Notes: a model not told the origin generated them from the sequence alone. A DNA stretch of 6,788 nucleotides from Ignavibacteria bacterium (GCA_027347805.1 DAIEQP010000170.1:1-6788), one strand, 5' to 3'. Shown: positions 1-5,987, numbered from the stretch's first letter. Numbers and translations: made by a program.

Positions 1-12
1 GTTTAATTAATC

Positions 13-17
13 AGAGG
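13..17 (+). promoter_or_regulatory. Shine-Dalgarno sequence for a TTG-initiated gene
   Basis: AGAGG lies six bases before the TTG at 24-26. It supports TTG as the real start of the RlpA-like gene, because the frame from that codon at once gives a basic residue followed by a hydrophobic signal segment, and no in-frame ATG precedes the mature domain until about residue 57. Confidence 0.65.
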
Positions 18-23
18 TATTTT

Positions 24-503
24 TTGCGTTATATAAAAATTATTTCAATTATTTGCCTCCTTACTATAATAGTTGGAATATTAAATCTTGGTGATACTTC
101 GGCTAGCGAAAGTAATAGCTTTCCCAAGGTTGTGGTTAGTAAAGATTCAGAACCAAATCTTTCAAAAATCTCTTTTGAAAATTTAGGTGAGATGACTGCA
201 TCCTGGTATGGACCGCAATTTCATGGCAAAGTAACAGCAAATGGCGAAGTATATAATCAAATGGCTTTAACTGCAGCACACAAGACTTTACCTTTTGGAA
301 CATTGCTTCAGATAACGAATTCGAGAAATGGTAAATCAATCATCGTTAGAATTAATGATCGCGGACCTTACATTGAGGGTAGAGACTTAGATCTTTCGAA
401 AGGAACTGCTAAATCACTTGGTATTCTTCATAAAGGCATAGTAAAACTAAAAGTTGAAGAACTGAAAGTGAATATCGACAACACGGCATCAACTCTTAAT
501 TAA
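24..503 (+). CDS. rlpA: Secreted RlpA-like double-psi beta-barrel protein (septal ring lytic transglycosylase family)
   Basis: The 159-residue product starts with a basic residue and a hydrophobic stretch (about 2-22) that reads as a signal peptide, probably cut near SA-S at 26-28; Cys11 sits inside the hydrophobic core and does not form a lipobox. Residues 58-147 form the RlpA double-psi beta-barrel, with the hallmark strings ASWYGPQFHGK, TANGEVYN, AAHKTLPFG and RINDRGP. Glu75, His86 and Asp112 have the same spacing (11 and 26) as the Glu, His and Asp tied to lytic activity in Pseudomonas RlpA, so the enzyme is probably active on peptidoglycan, cutting glycan strands in the periplasm. There is no C-terminal SPOR domain, so targeting to denuded septal glycan as in longer RlpA proteins is not expected. 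It uses a TTG start with a good ribosome site. A terminator follows directly, so transcription ends here. The family call is firm; the substrate is inferred from the family. Confidence 0.9.
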   Translation: MRYIKIISIICLLTIIVGILNLGDTSASESNSFPKVVVSKDSEPNLSKISFENLGEMTASWYGPQFHGKVTANGEVYNQMALTAAHKTLPFGTLLQITNSRNGKSIIVRINDRGPYIEGRDLDLSKGTAKSLGILHKGIVKLKVEELKVNIDNTASTLN

Positions 504-506
504 TAA

Positions 507-535
507 AACTCCCGACCAAGTCGGGAGTTCTCTTA
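507..535 (+). terminator. Rho-independent terminator after the RlpA-like gene
   Basis: A 10-bp perfect stem (AACTCCCGAC paired with GTCGGGAGTT, 507-516 and 520-529) with a three-base loop begins three bases after the stop codon and is followed by the T-rich run CTCTT. The stem has a strong GC core in otherwise AT-rich DNA. The remaining 116 bp to the next gene hold no ORF and no promoter that I could call with confidence. Confidence 0.85.
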
Positions 536-651
536 ATCACACTACACAAAATCATTCTTGAAGTTTTTTCAAAAATAATTCATATTTAACATAGCTTAAA
601 TCCAATGCTTTTAAGGGCTTGTTAATTACTTAATAAATTAATGGAGTTGTT

Positions 652-1311
652 ATGAAGAAATTGATAACTGTATTTTTACTGGTTTTGATTGTTTCTTTTC
701 CTCTAAATGCCCAGTTCAAATTGGGGTTAAAGCCAGTTATGGGGTTAAATTTCAATATTCACACCGGTTCTGATTTACCGCAAAGCGGTAGCGGTGTTGG
801 TTTTATCTTTGGAGGACATGCCGATATGGAGTTTTCTAAAAATATTGGTTTACTAGCCGGTTTAATTTTTTATGATAACAGAAGTGGTTCTTATTCAGCA
901 ACTGCTTCCGAAGGAGGGGTTTCATATACAGATGATGTTTCCTCTAGCTTGGCTTATTTTCAGATAGAATCATTATTCAAATATACATTACCTTCAAACA
1001 TTTATTTGGTTGCCGGTCCTGTGCTAGGGTTTAATGTTGAAAGCGAAGGTCAAAGAACGGTTACTTTAACTACTCCAGGTTATTCTTTCCCTGGCGGAGG
1101 GACAAGCCAAAAATCGACGGCATCGATTAAAGATACACAGGTGCGTTTCGAATTGAAAATGGGTGCTGGTTATGAAATTCCGCTTACAAGATCCATTGAT
1201 GTTGTGCCTCAAGTAACGTTTGGATATGGATTGACGAATGTAGTAAAAGATGTTAAATGGAAAATTTTAACTTTCCAGGCCGTAGTAGGTGTAAAATTTA
1301 GTGTTATATAA
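652..1311 (+). CDS. Outer-membrane beta-barrel protein (porin-like family of Bacteroidota type)
   Basis: The 219-residue product begins with a clear signal peptide (MKK, hydrophobic core, FPLNAQ; cleavage likely after Ala20 or nearby). The rest alternates hydrophobic and polar residues in Gly- and aromatic-rich stretches typical of amphipathic strands, such as GVGFIFGGHADMEF, IGLLAGLIFYD, IYLVAGPVLGFNVES, VRFELKMGAGYEI and VVPQVTFGYG, with Ser/Thr/Gly-rich connections that fit external loops (about 83-104 and 141-165). The last strand ends VVGVKFSVI. Size and layout fit the small 8- to 10-strand outer-membrane barrels of Bacteroidota. Such proteins are annotated broadly as porin family or beta-barrel domain proteins; no specific substrate can be read from the sequence. 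GGAG at 643-646 lies five bases before the ATG. It stands alone between two terminators and is probably monocistronic. Confidence 0.8.
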   Translation: MKKLITVFLLVLIVSFPLNAQFKLGLKPVMGLNFNIHTGSDLPQSGSGVGFIFGGHADMEFSKNIGLLAGLIFYDNRSGSYSATASEGGVSYTDDVSSSLAYFQIESLFKYTLPSNIYLVAGPVLGFNVESEGQRTVTLTTPGYSFPGGGTSQKSTASIKDTQVRFELKMGAGYEIPLTRSIDVVPQVTFGYGLTNVVKDVKWKILTFQAVVGVKFSVI

Positions 1312-1320
1312 TTTATAATA

Positions 1321-1354
1321 CCAAAAGAGAGTGCTTTTAAGCGCTCTCTTTTGG
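1321..1354. terminator. Bidirectional terminator between convergent genes
   Basis: A 14-bp stem (1321-1334 with 1341-1354, one G-T wobble) closes a six-base loop. Read in either direction the GC-richer inner part (GAGAG.GC with GC.CTCTC) is followed by TTTT, so it can end transcripts from both sides. The TAA stop of the histidine kinase (1337-1339) lies in the loop, and the right arm encodes its last residues. Confidence 0.8.
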
Positions 1355-2773
1355 CTTAGGAAGTTGAATTAAAATCGTATTCTTTTTTTCATTTGTAGAT
1401 ACAACCTTTACTTGCCCACCATGTAAAGTCATTATAGATTTCACAACTGAGAGGCCCAATCCAACACCGCTTTTCTTTGAGTTTTGTGAGTTAACGGAAC
1501 GGTAAAACCGATCAAATATTTTTTCGCGTTCTTCAATTGGAATTTTTTCTCCAACATTTTCGATTTCAATATTGACGTAATCATCAGTCTCTGAAACTGA
1601 AACAGTAATATTTGTATCTGGGTCGCCATATTTAACCGCATTATCAATCAGATTAAAAATAGCCTGTTTAAAAAGATCCGGATCTAAGTAAACTGCAGGA
1701 TTAGTTTTGGCTTCCAGCAAAATGCCCATTCTTTTTTCAAAACCGAGCATTGATAAACTTGTAATTAGTTGATCAAGATATGGAATAAGTTCGGTCTTCT
1801 GACTGCTCAATGAAACCAATTTATTATCACTACGTGAAATGAAAAAAAGATTATCAATAATTTTAATTAATCTAATAGTTTCTTCGTGATTGCTTTTTAA
1901 AACCTCAATATATTTTTCCACTGGTTTCTCCGAGCGGAGAGCCAATTCAATTTCACCACGCAAAATAGTTAACGGTGTTTTTAATTCATGTGCTGCTAAA
2001 ACTGAAAATTGGTTCATAAAGTCCAAAGACGTTTTAATTCGTTGTATCATCTCATTCATTTTGCTGATGAGTCTGCCAAATTCATCGTCTTCTTCTCCTC
2101 CGGGAATTTTTTCGTCAAGATTTGATGCTGTAATCTCTTCGGTCTTTTTTATCACTTTATCAATTCTGGATAATGATTTTGCCGATAAAAGCATTCCTCC
2201 AATCATGGAGATGATTAAAAATATTGGTGTAATCAGTAATAGTATTTCTTGCAGATTATCTAGTGTAACTTTTACAAACTCTTTCGGGTATGCAACAACA
2301 ATTGTGTATTTGCCGTTTTGAAGCAAACACACCCGAATGTTTTCGCCGGATAATCGAGAATCGTAATAATCAAATATTTCTTCTTCACTTGCTTTATCAG
2401 GAAACGAAAGGATAATGTTTTGCAGATTTCCGGTTTTAAAAACTATTTTTTTCTTATTTGAAATCTGGATAAAAGTGTTTCTCCTGTTAAATACAACAAC
2501 ATCATAAATAATATCCCAAACAAGTTCTTCTTCATTTTTATATAATTCACCCGGGCGGAAGGACTCGATATCAATATGTTTTTCTTCTAGAATGTGTCGT
2601 ATGCTAATTGCCTGTATTTTTAAGGCATAATCAAGATTTCTGTAAGAAGAGTTGTAAAGATAAATGTAAATAACAATGCCAAGCAGAACTTCAAGCACAA
2701 GAAATAAGGAAGTATACCAAACTGTAATCCGGAACCTTGATGATCTGAAAAAATTCTTTGGTTGTGTAAACAT
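1337..2773 (-). CDS. Membrane sensor histidine kinase with HAMP domain (partner of the adjacent OmpR-type regulator)
   Basis: The 478-residue protein has the classic layout: first membrane helix at about 15-40, a periplasmic sensor region at about 41-175 with no recognisable domain, a second helix at about 177-197, HAMP at about 198-250, dimerisation/phosphoacceptor domain at about 254-318, and the ATPase domain at about 363-475. His262 in AAHELKTPL is the autophosphorylation site. The N box is FNLIDNAVKYG (Asn374, Asn378), and the G2 box is GVGLGLSVV (436-444). The usual Asp-x-Gly-x-Gly of the G1 box reads ENVGEKI here (405-411), with Asn406 in place of Asp, a variation seen in CusS-like kinases. 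It follows the response regulator by 8 bp on the same strand and is surely cotranscribed. The stimulus is unknown; CusS/ArlS-like layout alone does not prove metal sensing. The start is chosen because the preceding gene ends just upstream. Confidence 0.93.
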   Translation of the reverse strand: MFTQPKNFFRSSRFRITVWYTSLFLVLEVLLGIVIYIYLYNSSYRNLDYALKIQAISIRHILEEKHIDIESFRPGELYKNEEELVWDIIYDVVVFNRRNTFIQISNKKKIVFKTGNLQNIILSFPDKASEEEIFDYYDSRLSGENIRVCLLQNGKYTIVVAYPKEFVKVTLDNLQEILLLITPIFLIISMIGGMLLSAKSLSRIDKVIKKTEEITASNLDEKIPGGEEDDEFGRLISKMNEMIQRIKTSLDFMNQFSVLAAHELKTPLTILRGEIELALRSEKPVEKYIEVLKSNHEETIRLIKIIDNLFFISRSDNKLVSLSSQKTELIPYLDQLITSLSMLGFEKRMGILLEAKTNPAVYLDPDLFKQAIFNLIDNAVKYGDPDTNITVSVSETDDYVNIEIENVGEKIPIEEREKIFDRFYRSVNSQNSKKSGVGLGLSVVKSIMTLHGGQVKVVSTNEKKNTILIQLPKPKESA

Positions 2774-2781
2774 AAATCCAG

Positions 2782-3450
2782 CTAATCTTTAATTACATAA
2801 CCCAAGCCGCGAACTGTGTGAATTAATGCTTTTGAATAATCCTGGTCAATTTTTTGTCTCAACTTATTAATATAAACATCAATTACATTTGTGCCGGGAT
2901 CAAAATGATAATCATAAACATGTTCAATTAATTTCGTTCTGGATATTATTCTGTTTTTATTTCTCATTAAATATTCTAGAATGGAAAATTCTTTTGGGGT
3001 TAGAATAATTTCTTTTTCAGCGCGAGTAACCCGGTGGCTTATTAAATCAATTTTCAGATCATCTAATAAAAGCTGGCTGTCTTTTAGGGAATCTCTTCTT
3101 CGTAACAATGCACGAACTCTAGCCAAAAGTTCTTCAAAGGAAAAGGGTTTAGTCAGGTAATCATCGGCTCCTATATTTAATCCGTCAACTTTATCTTTGA
3201 TGCTGTCTTTAACAGTTAATAATAAAATTGGAGTGGGTATGTCCAACTTCCTTAATTCTTCTGTAAGCTGTAATCCGGTTAGATGAGGCATCATAACATC
3301 GGATATTATTAAATCGTAATCTTGTGAGGTTGCCATTGATAAACCTTCTCTGCCGTCTTTAGCAACATCAACGTGGTATAGTTCTTCTTCTAAACCTTTT
3401 GATATAAAAGAAGCAACTTTTTTTTCGTCTTCAACTAAAAGTATTCTCAT
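2782..3450 (-). CDS. OmpR/PhoB-family response regulator
   Basis: The 222-residue protein has a receiver domain at 1-118 and a winged-helix DNA-binding domain at about 128-220. The acidic pocket is Glu7-Asp8, the phosphoacceptor is Asp51 (IISDVMMP), the switch Thr is Thr79 and the conserved Lys is Lys101 (LTKPF). The output domain shows the OmpR-class strings LTPKEFSILEYLM, the recognition helix around NVIDVYINKLRQKI, and the wing HTVRGLGYVI. All catalytic positions are present, so it should be phosphorylated by the downstream kinase and bind tandem direct repeats. No Shine-Dalgarno sequence is visible before the ATG. The start lies 15 bp past the T-run of the upstream gene's terminator, so its expression probably depends on read-through or on a promoter within the small gene's 3' end. 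A likely target is the 11-bp-spaced repeat set at 3812-3844. Confidence 0.95.
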   Translation of the reverse strand: MRILLVEDEKKVASFISKGLEEELYHVDVAKDGREGLSMATSQDYDLIISDVMMPHLTGLQLTEELRKLDIPTPILLLTVKDSIKDKVDGLNIGADDYLTKPFSFEELLARVRALLRRRDSLKDSQLLLDDLKIDLISHRVTRAEKEIILTPKEFSILEYLMRNKNRIISRTKLIEHVYDYHFDPGTNVIDVYINKLRQKIDQDYSKALIHTVRGLGYVIKD

Positions 3451-3465
3451 AAAGTTAACATAAAC

Positions 3466-3493
3466 AAAAAAGGAGAGTTAAAAAACTCTCCTT
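3466..3493 (-). terminator. Intrinsic terminator between the small secreted repeat protein and the two-component genes
   Basis: On the reverse strand AGGAGAGTT and AACTCTCCT form a 9-bp perfect stem (3484-3492 with 3471-3479) around a TTTT loop, followed by five T (3470-3466). One more A-T pair can extend the stem. It lies 24 bp after the small gene's stop codon. Its GC core is modest, so partial read-through into the response regulator is plausible. Confidence 0.8.
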
Positions 3494-3516
3494 GCAACAA
3501 TTGACTATGTGACTAG

Positions 3517-3756
3517 TTATTTCTTTTCTGCTTTTGGTTCAGCTTTCTTTTCAGCTTTTTTTGCTTTTGGCTGTTTGGGTTCAGCTTTCTTTTCAGCTGC
3601 TGGTTCTGTTTTTGGTTCAGCCTTAGGTTCAGCTTTCTTTTCTACTTTCTCTGTTTTTGCTTTTACAGGTTCAGCTTTCTTTTCTACTTTAGCTTGAGCA
3701 AATGTAATTGAAGATACGAAAGCAGCTAAAACGAGGATTGCTAATAATTTACGCAT
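3517..3756 (-). CDS. Small secreted Lys/Ala/Glu/Pro-rich repeat protein
   Basis: The 79-residue product has a textbook signal peptide (MRKLLAILVLAAFVSSITFA) with probable cleavage after Ala20. The mature 59 residues are almost only Lys (21), Glu (12), Ala (12) and Pro (7), with no aromatic, Cys, His, Asp or Ser, giving a net charge near +9 and predicting a disordered chain. EKKAEP occurs exactly four times (25-30, 39-44, 55-60, 69-74) with spacings of 14, 16 and 14 residues. AAAGGAG lies just upstream of the ATG, the best ribosome site in the window, which speaks for a real, strongly translated gene although low-complexity DNA also opens the opposite strand. No known family is recognised. The nearest analogy is enterobacterial Asr, a periplasmic Lys/Ala-rich acid-shock protein under two-component control. 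TonB-like Pro/Lys spacers have similar composition but sit inside larger proteins. Function is unknown. Confidence 0.8.
   Translation of the reverse strand: MRKLLAILVLAAFVSSITFAQAKVEKKAEPVKAKTEKVEKKAEPKAEPKTEPAAEKKAEPKQPKAKKAEKKAEPKAEKK
3536..3684 (-). repeat. Four identical 17-bp repeats inside the secreted repeat protein gene
   Basis: GGTTCAGCTTTCTTTTC (forward strand) occurs perfectly at 3536-3552, 3578-3594, 3626-3642 and 3668-3684, that is every 42, 48 and 42 bp. Each copy encodes EKKAEP on the reverse strand with identical codons. Identity at synonymous positions points to recent duplication or repeated slippage, and makes in-frame length changes likely between strains. Confidence 0.85.
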
Positions 3757-3811
3757 TGTTTCTCCTTTAATGTGTTTAATTAATTGATTATTACAGGCGA
3801 AACATATATTG

Positions 3812-3844
3812 CGAAGATTAAAGAACTATTAAGAGAAGATTAAA
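3812..3844 (-). promoter_or_regulatory. Candidate OmpR/PhoB-class operator: three hexamers on an 11-bp period
   Basis: Read on the reverse strand, TTTAAT, CTTAAT and TTTAAT (3844-3839, 3833-3828, 3822-3817) are separated by exactly five bases each; the first and third copies share a further CTTC. Hexamer plus five-base spacer is the pattern bound head-to-tail by PhoP, PhoB and OmpR relatives. The set lies 61 bp upstream of the small secreted protein start, and TATATG (3808-3803) eight bases downstream or TAATAAT (3796-3790) could serve as the -10 element. A fourth ATTAA at 3849-3853 is one base out of phase. The DNA is AT-rich, so chance cannot be excluded. Confidence 0.5.
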
Positions 3845-3863
3845 AAAAATTAATAAATAAAAA

Positions 3864-3902
3864 ATATTTTTAACTTGGAATTACATTAATAATTAAAAAT
3901 AT
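3864..3902. promoter_or_regulatory. Perfect 10-bp inverted repeat upstream of the Rrf2 gene
   Basis: ATATTTTTAA (3864-3873) and TTAAAAATAT (3893-3902) are exact reverse complements with a 19-bp spacer, ending 31 bp before the Rrf2-family start. Arm centres are 29 bp apart, close to three helical turns, so an autoregulatory site is possible. It does not match the known IscR or NsrR consensus spacing, and all-A/T arms arise readily by chance in this region. Confidence 0.3.
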
Positions 3903-3933
3903 CTTTATCTTATTAAGAAAAACAAAAAAACAT

Positions 3934-4362
3934 ATGACTGTTATATTTTCCAAAGCATGTGAACTCGGCCTTCAGTCAGTTCTTTATCTTTCTACAAAAG
4001 AAAAAAGAGTTTTTAATTCCACAGAGGTTTCTAACGAATTAAAAGTTCCAAAAGAATTCGTTTCAAAAGTTATGCAGATGTTGACAAGCAGCGGAATAAT
4101 CGGGTCAAAAAAAGGAAAAAACGGGGGATTCTATTTAGCCAAAAAGCCAGTTGAAATTAAATTGATTGATATTGTTGAAGCAATTGACGGCCTGGATCTC
4201 TTTAAAACTTGTGTCCTCGGCTTTCCTGGTTGTTCGAATGAATCACCCTGCCCCGTGCATAATAAATGGGGAAAATTAAGAGATGATGCTTTTAAAATGT
4301 TGAGTGAAGAAACTCTCGAAGATTTAAAAGAAAAAACAAAAAACAAGTTGATGTTGATTTAA
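3934..4362 (+). CDS. Rrf2-family transcriptional regulator with an iron-sulfur cluster motif
   Basis: The 142-residue protein matches the Rrf2 fold along its length: winged helix at about 1-85, including VSNELKVPKEFVSKVMQML and the wing KKGKNGGFYLAK, then the family signature DIVEAIDG at 79-86, and a long C-terminal dimerisation helix from about 110. The cluster loop holds Cys93, Cys100, Cys106 and His109 (C-x6-C-x5-C-x2-H). IscR uses C-x5-C-x5-C-x2-H and NsrR C-x4-C-x5-C, so this is a related but distinct spacing that should bind an Fe-S cluster, likely [2Fe-2S], sensing redox state, NO or cluster supply. No Shine-Dalgarno sequence is visible before the ATG; the leader is A-rich. Its stop is one base from the stop of the convergent methyltransferase with no terminator between them. 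Neighbouring Fe-S genes are its probable regulon; that is inference. Confidence 0.92.
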   Translation: MTVIFSKACELGLQSVLYLSTKEKRVFNSTEVSNELKVPKEFVSKVMQMLTSSGIIGSKKGKNGGFYLAKKPVEIKLIDIVEAIDGLDLFKTCVLGFPGCSNESPCPVHNKWGKLRDDAFKMLSEETLEDLKEKTKNKLMLI

Positions 4363-4363
4363 T

Positions 4364-5104
4364 CTATCTGATTGCTTGAATAAACAAATCTTTTGATGCA
4401 GCGACATTAAATTTTTCGCCGCTTAAATTTGACATTAATTTAATATCCTTAAATCCTACTGCATTAAAAACTTTTATTAGTAAATCTTTTTTGTATGGAT
4501 AAATGCGTGTTGTTAATAATTGATGATCCGCAGGATTATTTTGTGAAAATTTGAGAATGTTAAAATTTATATCTCCGTTTATAAAATCATAGAATCTAAC
4601 AAAATAATTATCTTCCATTGATTTGATGCTTACAATTCTTTCTTTCTTTTCCGAAATCAGTTGATAATTTAGTATATGTATAAATACTTTTCCCCCTTCT
4701 TTTAGCAAATCGTAAAAACGCTGAATAGTAGAGTAGATAGTATTGCCTTCAATGTTGGCTAATGTATTACCAAGAGAAACAACAGCATCAAATTTATTAT
4801 TTAATTTAACTGGAATGTTTAGAACTGCATGTTTATTGAAGGCAACATCAACATTTAACTTCTTTGCATTATCCTGTGCAAGCTCAATCATTTTGGTGGA
4901 AGGATCAAATCCCAAAACAGTATGCCCATTTAATGCTAGCGCAATTGAATCTACACCGCTTCCGCACCCCACATCTGCAATACTTAATTTATCAGGGAAT
5001 AATTTTTCGAAAGCGTTTTTCATTTTAGCCAGATTATCTTCATAGTTAATCATCTGATCATAAAATCCGGAAGCAGTATCATAAAAAGTTTTATTCTCTA
5101 ACAT
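4364..5104 (-). CDS. Class I SAM-dependent methyltransferase, substrate unknown
   Basis: The 246-residue protein shows the Rossmann methyltransferase motifs: motif I IADVGCGSG (42-50), the acidic ribose-binding residue Asp67 in LGFDPS, a motif II region NKFDAVVSLGNTLANI (103-118), and motif III LLKEGGKVFIHILN (133-146). The strings DQMINY near the start and SLGNTLANI resemble the small-molecule N-methyltransferase branch (glycine/sarcosine type), but this is too weak to name a substrate. It begins 12 bp after the ferredoxin-domain gene on the same strand and should be its operon partner. Only a weak purine-rich ribosome site (TAAGTAAG) is visible. The convergent Rrf2 gene ends one base away. 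A role linked to the redox locus is inferred from position only. Confidence 0.85.
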   Translation of the reverse strand: MLENKTFYDTASGFYDQMINYEDNLAKMKNAFEKLFPDKLSIADVGCGSGVDSIALALNGHTVLGFDPSTKMIELAQDNAKKLNVDVAFNKHAVLNIPVKLNNKFDAVVSLGNTLANIEGNTIYSTIQRFYDLLKEGGKVFIHILNYQLISEKKERIVSIKSMEDNYFVRFYDFINGDINFNILKFSQNNPADHQLLTTRIYPYKKDLLIKVFNAVGFKDIKLMSNLSGEKFNVAASKDLFIQAIR

Positions 5105-5116
5105 AATTTTACTTAC

Positions 5117-5950
5117 TTATAATTCAACCTTTTGAAGAATTTCACCCTCAATTCCTATTACAACAACAGTAACCGGAATTTTCCTGTTAGCATGTTCAAC
5201 CGCTTGCTGTGCAAGCTGGGCCAAACCTCCGCAACAGGGAACCTGCATGATGACAACCGTTATGGATTGAAGACTTGCGTCGTTAATCATAGTAATTAAC
5301 TTATCGAGATACACTTGTTTGTTTGAATCTAATTTGGGACAAGCTATTGCAATTGATTTTCCTTTTATGAAATCTTTATGAAAATCTCCGTAAGAAAAAG
5401 CACAACAATCAGCCGCCAATAATAAGTTGGAATTTCTGTAATATGCCGCTGTTGGAGAAACAAGATGTAACTGAATTGGCCATTGTGTTAATTGAGATTT
5501 TCTTTGACCCGTTTCATCATCTTCATTTTCTTTTATGAATAATTTTTCCTGAGACCCCGGGCATCCACATGAAGCAGATTGTTTTGGCTGCTCATCAAAA
5601 ACCGGGACGGGAATATTATGATCATTCAAATAATCAATTGCCTGTGTAAGAAATTCAAATTCTTTATGGTCACGCATGTGCTTAAGGTGAGCTTTTATAA
5701 CATTTGGACCACCCTTAACAATTGTTTCCATTACTTTCTTTTCATCATAAGGTTCAGCTTCCCTTTCTACAACTGTAAGCGCACCAGTAGGACAATGACC
5801 AAGACAAGCTCCTAATCCATCACAAAAAAGATCGCTAATTAACCTCGCCTTACCATCAATTATTTGAAGCGCCCCTTCATGACATTCAGGAACGCAGTTA
5901 CTACATCCATCACATTTTTCTTCATCAATCTGAATTATTTTTCTAAGCAT
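5117..5950 (-). CDS. Ferredoxin-domain iron-sulfur protein (FrdX-like, hybrid-cluster-protein-associated type)
   Basis: The 277-residue protein starts with a two-cluster ferredoxin domain. Cluster 1 is complete: Cys13, 16, 19 and 23 (CDGCSNCVPEC). Cluster 2 has Cys43, 49 and 53 (FCDGLGACLGHCP), with Leu46 where a second Cys would stand. After a linker with CGCPGS (128-132) comes a C-terminal domain with further conserved-looking cysteines: Cys182-183 (AADCCAFSYGDFH), Cys204 (AIACPKLD) and Cys239-240 (QVPCCGGL). From memory, this overall pattern matches the iron-sulfur proteins encoded beside hybrid cluster protein (hcp-frdX) in Desulfovibrio and other anaerobes, presumed electron carriers; that link is unverified here. 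The frame is open 38 codons further upstream to 6064, but the ATG at 5950 is preferred: TAAGGA precedes it, a promoter-like pair lies just upstream, and the extension has no ferredoxin-like sequence. It heads an operon with the methyltransferase and is divergent from a polyferredoxin gene. Confidence 0.88.
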   Translation of the reverse strand: MLRKIIQIDEEKCDGCSNCVPECHEGALQIIDGKARLISDLFCDGLGACLGHCPTGALTVVEREAEPYDEKKVMETIVKGGPNVIKAHLKHMRDHKEFEFLTQAIDYLNDHNIPVPVFDEQPKQSASCGCPGSQEKLFIKENEDDETGQRKSQLTQWPIQLHLVSPTAAYYRNSNLLLAADCCAFSYGDFHKDFIKGKSIAIACPKLDSNKQVYLDKLITMINDASLQSITVVIMQVPCCGGLAQLAQQAVEHANRKIPVTVVVIGIEGEILQKVEL

Positions 5951-5987
5951 TATTAATTCCTTAAAATAAGAATTTTTATTCCGATTA

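Noticed and set aside
595..615. CTTAAA/TTTAAG inverted repeat upstream of the outer-membrane protein gene
   Set aside because: Six-base AT arms with a nine-base spacer are expected by chance here and no promoter element aligns with them.
1890..2321. Forward 143-codon open frame inside the histidine kinase
   Set aside because: It lies antisense to well-conserved kinase motifs and its translation resembles no family; treated as a chance frame.
3536..3684. Regularly spaced repeats as a possible CRISPR array
   Set aside because: The repeats are 17 bp, encode EKKAEP in frame, and the intervals are themselves low-complexity coding sequence, not unique spacers.
3509..3697. Forward-strand open frame rich in Phe, Ser, Gly and Ala opposite the repeat protein gene
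   Set aside because: It mirrors the low-complexity Lys/Ala/Glu/Pro repeat on the other strand, lacks a ribosome site and has no natural protein features; the reverse-strand gene has a signal peptide and a strong Shine-Dalgarno sequence.
4743..5045. Forward 100-codon open frame inside the methyltransferase
   Set aside because: It is antisense to the SAM-binding motifs and has no start context or recognisable domain.
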